Assembly: GCF_030325625.1 (NCBI RefSeq)
Contig: NZ_JACAIS010000003.1
Location: 1-64,000, forward strand
Direction: 5' to 3'
DNA: 64,000 nt
From: Sphingobacterium sp. N143
GTDB lineage: Bacteria > Bacteroidota > Bacteroidia > Sphingobacteriales > Sphingobacteriaceae
Shown: in pieces, positions 45,924 to 53,916 of the stretch
Numbering within the stretch: the first letter of the stretch is position 1
Layout: each line of letters opens with the position of its first letter
The notes under the pieces: generated by a model
What the model was told of the DNA's origin: nothing
Seen by the model: the letters and a program-made list of their open reading frames with translations, nothing else
The model's database searches: none
Program-made: the position numbers and the translations under genes

Positions 45924-47060
45924 CTATTGCTCATTAAATGTAGCCACCAAGATCTGTGGGCTGCGAACGCCAGCCTTAATTTCGCCACTGGGCAGAATGA
46001 TCAGATCATCCCAGACTACCGCGGTCGTGGTCACTGGTCCGTCCGAGGGTAGATCGTCCATCTGTTTCCATTCGCTCGATTTCAAATCATAACGCCATAC
46101 TGCTCTGCCGAAACCGGGATGATTGATCTGCAGTTGATTTTTAGCATCAATGAGTTTCTGTCGCTGAGATGGATGTGATTCCTTTTTAGCATCAAAGATC
46201 AGCGCTTCCACCTGATGGAAGGTATTACCCTGGTCTGCACTCAACAACCATATTCCTTTGTCGGGCAATACACAAGCTGTTCCTGCCGCGGCGGGAAAGG
46301 GAATGTCCGCCCGTTTGGACCAGGTGCTACCGCCATCGCTTGAGCGCCATAATTCATGATACAACGTTGAGGGGCTATCCGGATAAGCTTTTCTTCCACC
46401 AAGTAGATAAAGATCGTGATTATCAGCCAACAATTGTACATGTGAAACTGCATAAGGTAATTTTCCCACAGAGGTCCATCCTTTTTCAAGATGCGCCAGA
46501 TCCAATTGTAGCACTTGGTCGGATACAGTATCCTGCCCCTCACCACCGGCAACGAAAAGTTTATTGCCATGAACTACCGCCCCCATATTGGCCAGCGGAA
46601 ATGGTAGGTCAGGAAAGTCTGACACCGCAATTTTCTTGGTATGGGCTTCATATTTAAACAGTCTACAGGCAGCAGTTTTTCCATCAGGAGTCTCTCCTCC
46701 GATAACCAGCAGACCATTGGGTAGGCTCAGGCTGGCAGCGTATGCAACTGCCTCAGCAAGGCTATCCTGGGCTGTCAAGCTCAGCCCCGCCCCTTCTTTT
46801 CTGTAAATAAAGACCTCTTTTTGGATCTTTTTCGCCCCACCTTCCCAAGGTGGTAAATCCGGAAAATTTGCCCCACCAGCAATCAGGAGACAATCGCCAG
46901 CAATACCAGCAATAGGCCCCGCGAGGCCAATATGTGCCTTTCCATGCTGCATGGATGGCAAGGTAATGGTCTTATGCCATGCCAATCGACCAACCTGTGC
47001 ATTAACAGCACCTGTAAACAGTATTCCCACGATAATTCCCATCCAATGTTGTTTTGTCAT
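45924..47060 (-). CDS. nanM: N-acetylneuraminate epimerase (sialic acid mutarotase)
   Basis: A 378-residue Kelch-type six-bladed beta-propeller with a signal peptide (to about 21). Repeats carry the GG-x-aromatic pattern of the cyclically permuted mutarotase family: LLIAGGANFPDLPPWEGGAKK (about 59-79), NGLLVIGGETPDG, KLFVAGGEGQD and DLYLLGGRKAYP, plus the conserved N-terminal ANFPD and a second-half GFGRAVWRYD. NanM speeds conversion of alpha-Neu5Ac released by sialidase into the beta form. Periplasmic location fits its place before the inner-membrane transporter gene in the pathway. It lies 92 bases after nanA, the widest gap inside this operon. Confidence 0.94.
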   Translation of the reverse strand: MTKQHWMGIIVGILFTGAVNAQVGRLAWHKTITLPSMQHGKAHIGLAGPIAGIAGDCLLIAGGANFPDLPPWEGGAKKIQKEVFIYRKEGAGLSLTAQDSLAEAVAYAASLSLPNGLLVIGGETPDGKTAACRLFKYEAHTKKIAVSDFPDLPFPLANMGAVVHGNKLFVAGGEGQDTVSDQVLQLDLAHLEKGWTSVGKLPYAVSHVQLLADNHDLYLLGGRKAYPDSPSTLYHELWRSSDGGSTWSKRADIPFPAAAGTACVLPDKGIWLLSADQGNTFHQVEALIFDAKKESHPSQRQKLIDAKNQLQINHPGFGRAVWRYDLKSSEWKQMDDLPSDGPVTTTAVVWDDLIILPSGEIKAGVRSPQILVATFNEQ

Positions 47061-47152
47061 ATCTATTTATTCTTGAACCTCCTACAGTCACCCCTGTAAT
47101 CTCCATCTCGCCATAAGCATACAGGATGCCCATAGCGCGATGGAAATCGATA

Positions 47153-48073
47153 TTACTGTGCACAAAACGTCTGAAAACTCAGTTTGTTCACATCTTTCTG
47201 AAAGAGCTCAAATTGCTCCGCCGACATGTTTTTCACAGGTAGCCTAAACTCTCCACAATCAAGATCAATTAATTTCATATAAGCTTTCCCCACCGAAATA
47301 CCACCATACTTCCCAAGCAATGTGATCATGTCGATAGATTGCTGCTGCAATGCATTCGCTTTTTCAAGATCTCCCCTTTCATAAGCATCTATGAGCGCAA
47401 GATACAAAGGTGCGGCGTAGTTATAGGTACTTCCAACAGCTCCTTTGGTACCTAAAACCAAGGCTGACAGCATATTCTCATCCCTTCCCCATAACATATC
47501 ATACTTGTGATCGGCGTAATTCATACAGCTTAGAAAATCCATAAAGTCTTCGTGTGTGTATTTGATTCCCTTAAAATTGGGTATTATGCCATCCACCTTC
47601 TTCAACAAGTCGATCATCTGGAAATTTCCACCGGTCAATACAGGAATATGGTAATAATAGAAAGCCGTATTCGGAGCTGCACTTGCAATTTCGACACAGC
47701 ACTTTGCCAGCTGATCCACGTTGGCAGGTTTAAAATATGATGGTGAGGTAAATGAAACGGCATCTACCCCGACTTGCTCAGCCTGCCTAGCCAGTTGTTG
47801 ACATTCTTTGATGTTCGTTCCCCCTAAAAGCATCATGAGTGTAAATGCAGCATCCCCCTTTGTCAATGTGGCCCAGGCTGTCATCACTGCAACTTTTTCA
47901 TCAAAAGTCAATGATACCCCTTCTCCTGTTGAGCCGCAGATAAAAGCACCAGTCACCCGATTGCGTTTTAACATGGCATAGTACTGCGGAATCAGCTCAA
48001 GATTCAATTCTCCGTTTTCATCAAAGGGTGTAAAAGGCGCCGCAATTAATCCTGAGATTTTTTGATTTAGCAT
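47153..48073 (-). CDS. nanA: N-acetylneuraminate lyase
   Basis: A 306-residue class I aldolase of the DHDPS/NAL family. It splits N-acetylneuraminate into N-acetylmannosamine and pyruvate. The carboxylate-binding loop GSTGE is at 47-51, the catalytic Tyr is Y141 in YYHIPV (the equivalent of YNIP), and the Schiff-base Lys is K171 in NFKGIKYT, followed by HEDF and DMLWGRDE. The GSTGEGVSLT loop is typical of lyases rather than dihydrodipicolinate synthases. There is no signal peptide, so it is cytoplasmic. It is the first enzyme gene after susD (38-base gap), and the epimerase and transporter genes follow. Confidence 0.94.
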   Translation of the reverse strand: MLNQKISGLIAAPFTPFDENGELNLELIPQYYAMLKRNRVTGAFICGSTGEGVSLTFDEKVAVMTAWATLTKGDAAFTLMMLLGGTNIKECQQLARQAEQVGVDAVSFTSPSYFKPANVDQLAKCCVEIASAAPNTAFYYYHIPVLTGGNFQMIDLLKKVDGIIPNFKGIKYTHEDFMDFLSCMNYADHKYDMLWGRDENMLSALVLGTKGAVGSTYNYAAPLYLALIDAYERGDLEKANALQQQSIDMITLLGKYGGISVGKAYMKLIDLDCGEFRLPVKNMSAEQFELFQKDVNKLSFQTFCAQ

Positions 48074-48111
48074 GATAGTATATTTAATATGATTTTATTT
48101 TTCAAGAATAA

Positions 48112-49656
48112 CTAAAACGAAGCATAACCCTTTGTTTGCACCAGCAGACGGTTATTTGTCAACGCATCTCTATTAATCGGCCATAAAAGACGAAATGATT
48201 CGGCTACTGGCAATGAAGTATATTTATAAACAAAGTTATCTCCCATTCTTCTCAAATCGTACCAATATTTGCCCTCGCCAATAAATTCCAATTTGCGTTC
48301 TTTCAAAATGGCCTCCATAGGATCGGCGTCCATGGTCTGATTTGGAAAGCCTAGCGTACCTTCGTTGTAATTACTGCCATATGCCCTCGCTCTAACCAAA
48401 TTTATTTCTTCTTTGGGATCTTCACCGAGTATCACTTTAGCTTCAGCTAACAGCAAAAGTAAATCTGCATAGCGATAGATCGGAAAATCATTCGTAAATG
48501 CCCGGGATCCTGCATTTTGTTCTCCCTGATATTTTTTCAGGAAACAACCAGCCATGCTGAACTTTCCGGTAGCATCTTTTGAGTATGCCGCTTGAATGGA
48601 TATATTTTTACGTTGATCCAAATCGCTATAGTCCCGATACGAACGGATGCGTGTCGGTGCACGTAGTATTCCGCCATAATTTTCGGCTGTTACGCTGAAT
48701 TTTCTGTTGGAAAGCGAATCATAATAATTGGCGATAAGCCCCGATTGTGGAACAAAATCGGATATAAAACCTAAGGTAGCTTCATTTAACTGATGGCGGG
48801 TGACAAAAATCATTTCACTATTACCGCGATTGGTTGAAGAAAATAGACTGGAAAAATCTGGTTGCAGTGACAGTGTGAGATTTGACTTGATTTCCGATAA
48901 AGCATTTTTGGCTGTTAAAGCAGCATCTTTCCCCCCGCCTCTATGTGCATTCCAAAGATTCACCTCTGCTTTGAGCATTAATGTTGCTGCTTTTGACCAG
49001 TACGATTTGGTATTTTTTACAGAATAATCCGATCCGAAGGAAGTCAACGAGTTTTCAAGATCCGCAACAACGAGTGCCAGTACATCCGAAGCTGGTGAAG
49101 CTGCTTTGGCAAGGCTGGTAATATCAATGTTTCCAACAGGTTCTGTCTGCAGCACAGCATCCCCCCAGGAGCGATACAACTGAAAATAATAAAATGCCCG
49201 CATTCCGTAGGCAATCCCCAAATAATAACCTTTATTTTGAGCAGTCACGACATCAGTCGTATTCAGTTTACTGATTAACAAATTTATCTGATTAATATTC
49301 TCGTAAAACGAACCAAAGTTGCTCACCCCAGGGTTATCAAGATCCAAATTATGATTCCACATTCTTTCCAGCCCCTGGGGAGCTTCGCCTGTAAAAGATG
49401 ATGTCGTTCCGGGGTCGTTTCCAAAGACCTCGCCCTGGTATTCACCCAAAAGGACAAATGCGCGTTCATGGCTCCTAAATCTGGCGTGTAAACCACTCAC
49501 AAAAGAGTCAAACTGATCTGCTGTCTTCCAATAATTCCCGTCACTAATGGTACTTACAGGATTTAGCTCCAGATTTTTATTGCAAGAACTTAAAAGGCCC
49601 AGGCCCAATAGCGTTGCCAAGCTCAGCGTTTTTATATTGATTTTCATCATTTTCAA
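48112..49656 (-). CDS. RagB/SusD family lipoprotein of the sialic-acid locus (NanU-like)
   Basis: A 514-residue SusD-like lipoprotein, with lipobox LLSSCNKNLELNP (Cys about 27). SusD features are DQFDSFVSGLHARF near the N-terminus, GMRAFYYFQLYRSWGDAV (about 151-168), the IYRYADLLLLLAEAKVILGED region and ILKERKLEFIGEGKYWYDLRRMGD (about 450-474). It lies 9 bases after its susC. In Bacteroidota nan loci the SusD homologue (NanU) binds sialic acid with high affinity, and its position before nanA makes that role likely here. Ligand specificity is from context. Confidence 0.94.
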   Translation of the reverse strand: MKMMKINIKTLSLATLLGLGLLSSCNKNLELNPVSTISDGNYWKTADQFDSFVSGLHARFRSHERAFVLLGEYQGEVFGNDPGTTSSFTGEAPQGLERMWNHNLDLDNPGVSNFGSFYENINQINLLISKLNTTDVVTAQNKGYYLGIAYGMRAFYYFQLYRSWGDAVLQTEPVGNIDITSLAKAASPASDVLALVVADLENSLTSFGSDYSVKNTKSYWSKAATLMLKAEVNLWNAHRGGGKDAALTAKNALSEIKSNLTLSLQPDFSSLFSSTNRGNSEMIFVTRHQLNEATLGFISDFVPQSGLIANYYDSLSNRKFSVTAENYGGILRAPTRIRSYRDYSDLDQRKNISIQAAYSKDATGKFSMAGCFLKKYQGEQNAGSRAFTNDFPIYRYADLLLLLAEAKVILGEDPKEEINLVRARAYGSNYNEGTLGFPNQTMDADPMEAILKERKLEFIGEGKYWYDLRRMGDNFVYKYTSLPVAESFRLLWPINRDALTNNRLLVQTKGYASF

Positions 49657-49665
49657 AGTTTAAGA

Positions 49666-52600
49666 TTAAAAGGATAGTTGAACACCCAGGACATATGATC
49701 TTGGTGTAGGATAAGTCCCTAAATATATGCCTGTAACCAAATTATTCCCAGCTACCGGTGGCTCAGGTGATGGTCCCGAGAATTTTGTGATGTAAAACAG
49801 GTTAGATCCGGTAAAATAAATACGTGCATGTGAAAATACCCGCGATTTTTCCAGTAATGACTTGGGCATATCATACGAAAGGGTCAGCTCACGGAGGGCC
49901 AAATAATCCCCTTTTTCATAAAATCTCGAATTGTTGCTATTCAATACCGCATTGGCATTATTGCCACGTGTATAATTCTGTTTGGATCCGCCGACCTGAT
50001 CAGCGAAATATACCTTTGGAATGTCCGTTACAGTATTGGAAGGTGACCAAGCCTGCTTTTGCAACTCAATATAATTGAACGTACCTTGATAATTACCTAA
50101 GGTCCTTGCGACAAGGTCATTATAAATAGTATGACCAAGCGCAAATTCCCAATTTGAAAAAAGACTCAGATTCTTATAACTTAAATTAGTCGTAAAACCA
50201 CCCGTCCATTTCGGGTTAATATTGCCCATATAAACTTGGTCGCGTGAATCAATAATATCATTGCCATCCACATCCAGCCAGTTGACGTCTCCAGGTGTAA
50301 TTCTTCCATTTTTTCCAGCAGGAAGGTTCGGCCCGGTAATTCCAGCGATATTATCTGTCCGATTTCCAGCAATTGCCATTACCTCAGCATCATCTTTAAA
50401 TATCGACATCTGTCTGTAGGCGTAGATATCACCCAGGGCTTGCCCCTCTTGATACCCACCTACCCATCTTACCTGACCTGAAGCTGGATCAAATATCTGT
50501 AACCCGCCTTGACGGTTGTTCTCATTACCATTATTCGGTAATTCCAGTATCTTGTTTTTAACAAATGCGGCATTGGCCCCAATATTCAAATTAATCCCAT
50601 CTGGATTTCTAAGTACACGGGCCTGAAGACCAAACTCCAATCCCTTGTTTTGCAAGGTACCTAAATTGGTATTTATGGATGAAAAACCTATATAACTAGG
50701 CAGCGTTAGATCTGTTAAAAGATTTTTAGTTTTTCTATCATAATAATCGAATAGTAAGGTCACGCGGTCTTGCCATAATCCCAGGTCCAAACCTATACCT
50801 GTAGTTTTACTCGTTTCCCAAACCAAATTTCCATTGACGGGCTGTGTATTTAGATAACCAGCTATCCCATTGTAATTGGTTTGCAAGGAATACGTCCCCT
50901 GGACTTCATATCGCCCCAGCCCGTTTATATTTCCATTTTCTCCATAGCTGAGTCTAGGCTTCAAGGTTGAAATATACTGTGCCAATTTGGTGTCTTTAAA
51001 AAATGCTTCTTGATGCACATTCCAACCAGCGGAAAGGCCTGGAAAAAAGCCCCACCGATGGCCATCTGCTAAACTCGACACACCATCCAGACGGTATACG
51101 GCATTTAACAAATATTTCCCATCATAATCATAAGCCAAGCGTCCCATGGAAGAAATAATTCTATATTCAGATTTGGAGGAGGTATTATCACCCGCTACGA
51201 AAACAGTCGATGCATTGACGGTCGGTATATCGTCTGTAGGCGCATTTTTCCCATACACTTGCATATAATCAGTTTTCGTGTTAAAATACTCTGCCCCCAA
51301 CATGGCATTCAGGTTATGCTTCTCGCCGAATGTCTTGGTATAATTTAAAATACCGTTGAACTGTGTCTGAAAATCGCGATTGATATTGCGATAGGCATCC
51401 CTAGAAGTACTACCTATAGTCTCTGGATTGGAAAATACATTGGCATATGTTTGGGTAGATTTTTGAAAGAACTCGTTTAACACTTCTTTCATATAGGCAT
51501 TTCCTGAAACTTTGAGATATAGACCAGGAATGATATCCCATTTTAGGGAACCATTTAGGACAATGCGATTCGTTTCATTGTTTCTTTCCATACGGCTCAA
51601 CCAATACAATGGATTGCCGTCATTGATGCCATTACCAGGGTTAGGTCTTGTTTTGGCTTCATCAACCCAGGGATTAAATGTAGGCCAAATAGCCAAATTC
51701 CGATATAATGCACTTACTTCAGATCCACCAACCCCATATTGAGAAGCCGTTGACAGATTCACGGATGTAGTAACCTCCAGATTAGGTTTCAACTTATATG
51801 ACCCATTGAGGTCGGCCGTATATCTTTTATACTTAGAGCCAACGATAATACCATTTTCATCATATGCATCAAATGCTGCGAAATATTTTCCACGATCGTT
51901 ACCGCCGGATACATTCACATAGTGATCCTTTGTATAGGTATTCCGAAATAAGATATCCTCAATCTCGCCTGAATGGTCTTTATAGATTATTTGGCCACCA
52001 TAGGGATCTTCGACCAGTTGCCAGCCTTTAGCTAATAATGGATCCAGGTCAGATGTGTAACGACGGATATCGAACGATGATAAATTGGCATTGTCAGTCA
52101 ATAATCCCAATCCCCTGGCACCATTTGCTGTCTCAATCGTTTTACCCGCATTTAAATACCCCAAGCGTGTATAATAAATGTAGTCCCCGGCGTTCATGTA
52201 ACGATATCCATCCCGACGCTGGTTAAAGCCTCCTGTGAATTTATAGGATATATTTGACACTCCCGACTTACCGGTTTTCGTTGTGATCAAAACGACACCA
52301 TTATTTGCACGGGCTCCATATATGGCCGTTGCAGAAGCATCTTTTAGCAGTTCTATGGATTCAATATTATCCGAACTCACGTCATTCATATCGCGAATGA
52401 CACCGTCTATTACCACCAATGGGGGGCTGGAACTTTTAATTGATGCCCCACCGCGCAATTTTAACATAGGTGCTGCACCGGGTGTACCCGATTTGTTCAC
52501 CACCTGCAGTCCAGGTACAGTTCCCTGTAAGGCTGTAGCAACATTAGAACGGGGTGTATTTTGTAGAACAGTTTTATCCACCTTGGAGATGGAGCCAGTT

Positions 52601-52965
52601 ACACTTCTCCTATTTTGCGTTCCATACCCCACTACCACAACCTCATCCATTTGCTCAACCCTGGACTCAAGTCTGATATCCAATTGATTTAATTGCCCAA
52701 CTTTTACTTCATACGGCCTATATCCTGTAGACGTGATAATTAAAATAGTATTGGGATTGGTACTGATCGAGAACGTTCCATCAGCACTTGCCTGCAAAGA
52801 TTGGTTGGATCCTTTGACCTTTACCGTGGCATTACTAAGTAATTCGCCAGTCTTTGCATCGCTAATTTTTCCTCGCACTGCATGGTCTTGTGCTTGAGCC
52901 AACAGCATATTGCCGGTCAATAAAGACAAGGTGAGAAGAGTTCGTAATTTTAGGTTTGAATACAT
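49666..52965 (-). CDS. SusC/RagA family TonB-linked transporter of the sialic-acid locus (NanO-like)
   Basis: A 1099-residue TonB-dependent receptor with a signal peptide ending at AQAQDHAV, a carboxypeptidase-regulatory-like domain (about 29-103), a TonB box QMDEVVVVGYGTQNRRS (about 105-121), a plug (GAAPMLKLRGGASI, LLKDASATAIYGARANNGVVLITTKTG) and a barrel ending in LGVQLSF. There is no STN domain. It heads the nan operon and is divergent from a FadR-type regulator. Upstream are a TATATTTG -7 box and a TTTG at -33 spacing, with a palindromic operator over the start-point region. It would import sialic acid or sialo-oligosaccharides. Confidence 0.96.
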   Translation of the reverse strand: MYSNLKLRTLLTLSLLTGNMLLAQAQDHAVRGKISDAKTGELLSNATVKVKGSNQSLQASADGTFSISTNPNTILIITSTGYRPYEVKVGQLNQLDIRLESRVEQMDEVVVVGYGTQNRRSVTGSISKVDKTVLQNTPRSNVATALQGTVPGLQVVNKSGTPGAAPMLKLRGGASIKSSSPPLVVIDGVIRDMNDVSSDNIESIELLKDASATAIYGARANNGVVLITTKTGKSGVSNISYKFTGGFNQRRDGYRYMNAGDYIYYTRLGYLNAGKTIETANGARGLGLLTDNANLSSFDIRRYTSDLDPLLAKGWQLVEDPYGGQIIYKDHSGEIEDILFRNTYTKDHYVNVSGGNDRGKYFAAFDAYDENGIIVGSKYKRYTADLNGSYKLKPNLEVTTSVNLSTASQYGVGGSEVSALYRNLAIWPTFNPWVDEAKTRPNPGNGINDGNPLYWLSRMERNNETNRIVLNGSLKWDIIPGLYLKVSGNAYMKEVLNEFFQKSTQTYANVFSNPETIGSTSRDAYRNINRDFQTQFNGILNYTKTFGEKHNLNAMLGAEYFNTKTDYMQVYGKNAPTDDIPTVNASTVFVAGDNTSSKSEYRIISSMGRLAYDYDGKYLLNAVYRLDGVSSLADGHRWGFFPGLSAGWNVHQEAFFKDTKLAQYISTLKPRLSYGENGNINGLGRYEVQGTYSLQTNYNGIAGYLNTQPVNGNLVWETSKTTGIGLDLGLWQDRVTLLFDYYDRKTKNLLTDLTLPSYIGFSSINTNLGTLQNKGLEFGLQARVLRNPDGINLNIGANAAFVKNKILELPNNGNENNRQGGLQIFDPASGQVRWVGGYQEGQALGDIYAYRQMSIFKDDAEVMAIAGNRTDNIAGITGPNLPAGKNGRITPGDVNWLDVDGNDIIDSRDQVYMGNINPKWTGGFTTNLSYKNLSLFSNWEFALGHTIYNDLVARTLGNYQGTFNYIELQKQAWSPSNTVTDIPKVYFADQVGGSKQNYTRGNNANAVLNSNNSRFYEKGDYLALRELTLSYDMPKSLLEKSRVFSHARIYFTGSNLFYITKFSGPSPEPPVAGNNLVTGIYLGTYPTPRSYVLGVQLSF

Positions 52966-52976
52966 ATTGGTTTGTA

Positions 52977-52991
52977 TTAAGTATTACATAA
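52977..52991. promoter_or_regulatory. operator site 1 at the nan susC start point
   Basis: TTAAGTATTACATAA differs by one base from the perfect palindrome TTATGTATTACATAA at 62801-62815. It lies 3 bases downstream of the susC -7 box and so covers the probable transcription start. A bound protein here would repress. Likely target of the adjacent FadR/GntR regulator (inference). Confidence 0.6.
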
Positions 52992-52994
52992 TGA

Positions 52995-53027
52995 CAAATA
53001 TATAAAATATAGAATGTAAAAAACAAA
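52995..53027 (-). promoter_or_regulatory. promoter of the nan susC operon
   Basis: On the minus strand TTTG (53027-53024), 21 bases, then TATATTTG (53002-52995) match the Bacteroidota -33/-7 consensus. A second TATATTTG-type box overlaps the -33 (53031-53024). The start codon is about 30 bases further downstream. Confidence 0.6.
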
Positions 53028-53038
53028 TATAAATTACA

Positions 53039-53053
53039 TTATGTATAACATAT
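53039..53053. promoter_or_regulatory. operator site 2 between nan susC and fadR-type gene
   Basis: TTATGTATAACATAT shares the TATGT-3-ACATA arrangement with the other sites. It is upstream of the susC -33 box and near the -33 region of the divergent regulator promoter. Confidence 0.5.
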
Positions 53054-53070
53054 TGTTGATTTTAATTAAT

Positions 53071-53078
53071 TATCTTTG
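53071..53078 (+). promoter_or_regulatory. candidate -7 box of the fadR-type gene
   Basis: TATCTTTG fits TAnnTTTG and lies about 35 bases before the Met at 53113. TTG at 53053-53055 is a possible -33, with a short 15-base spacer. Its position means translation cannot start at the earlier in-frame ATG at 53041. Confidence 0.45.
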
Positions 53079-53100
53079 TCTTAACGCGCCTAATGCGCTA

Positions 53101-53113
53101 TATGTAATATATA
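53101..53113. promoter_or_regulatory. weak operator-like site at the fadR-type start codon
   Basis: TATGTAATATATA keeps one intact TATGT arm and a one-mismatch second arm of the operator pattern, and touches the chosen start codon. It could serve autoregulation. Support is weak in AT-rich DNA. Confidence 0.3.
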
Positions 53114-53853
53114 TGGAATCGAAATCTTCGCTCATAGAACATCTGAATACAATTGATACCTCTTCATTAGTAGATCGTGCAGAAAAAGAAATCATCAACC
53201 TCTTTGTCAATCAAGGTTTAAAAGTTGGGGATGCATTACCTAAGGAAATTGAATTAGCTGAAACGCTTGGCGTTAGCCGTACAGTTGTTCGGGAGGCCAT
53301 GCTAAGATTGCGTATGATAGGATTGATTGAATCAAAAAAACATCGCGGAGCTGTTCTTACAAGTCCTGATCTTATCAAACCGCTGCGCAAATCACTTTAT
53401 CCAACCATCATGGAAAACAAGACTTTACAAGATCTATTTGAAATGCGTATGATTTTGGAAGTGGGTATGGCTGATATTCTATTCGAACATATACAGGAAA
53501 AAGATATTGAAGAATTGGAAGCGATCGTTGCAAAGGAACCATTGGATGCAGATAATACAATTTTTGACATTGAAACTGAAATTTCCTTTCACGGTAAACT
53601 TTATGAAATAACCGGCAACACGATCCTCAAAGACTTCCAGCATATGCTCTTACCTGTTTTTCAGTATGTTCATAGCAGTGGTCTATTGACCAGTTCTAGC
53701 GCATCAAAAAGTTTCATATCACACCGTGGATTAGTGGATATATTAAAGGTGGGGAATGCGGAAGTTTTTAGGAATGCTATGCGGAAGCATCTTGATAATC
53801 ATTATCAAAGGCTCTTTTCGTATAAGAAATCGGCTGATGTAAGTCGGCAGTAA
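53113..53853 (+). CDS. FadR/GntR family (FCD) transcriptional regulator of the sialic-acid locus
   Basis: About 246 residues from the Met at 53113. The frame stays open to 53041, but that part (YNILLILINYLCLN) covers the likely promoter and is not protein-like. The GntR winged helix (about 15-85 of the short form) includes GDALPKEIELAETLGVSRTVVREAMLRLRMIGLIES. The FCD ligand domain follows with FEMRMILEVGMADILFE, the metal-site-type Asp/His pattern in EISFHGKLYEITGN, and SHRGLVDILKVGNAEVFRNAMRKHLDNHY. Such regulators sense sugar acids; NanR of E. coli is one that responds to Neu5Ac. It is divergent from nan susC and followed by the sulfatase gene, so a NanR-like repressor role is likely. Confidence 0.92.
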   Translation: MESKSSLIEHLNTIDTSSLVDRAEKEIINLFVNQGLKVGDALPKEIELAETLGVSRTVVREAMLRLRMIGLIESKKHRGAVLTSPDLIKPLRKSLYPTIMENKTLQDLFEMRMILEVGMADILFEHIQEKDIEELEAIVAKEPLDADNTIFDIETEISFHGKLYEITGNTILKDFQHMLLPVFQYVHSSGLLTSSSASKSFISHRGLVDILKVGNAEVFRNAMRKHLDNHYQRLFSYKKSADVSRQ

Positions 53854-53916
53854 AAGCGTAAAATCAGCTCCCTTCCCCCCAAAAAAAACAACGATCAATT
53901 TTAAACAGAATGTACA

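Noticed and set aside
53041-53112. Upstream in-frame extension of the FadR-type regulator
   Set aside because: The segment covers operator site 2 and the TATCTTTG promoter box and encodes a hydrophobic stretch foreign to GntR proteins. The Met at 53113 starts the normal domain.
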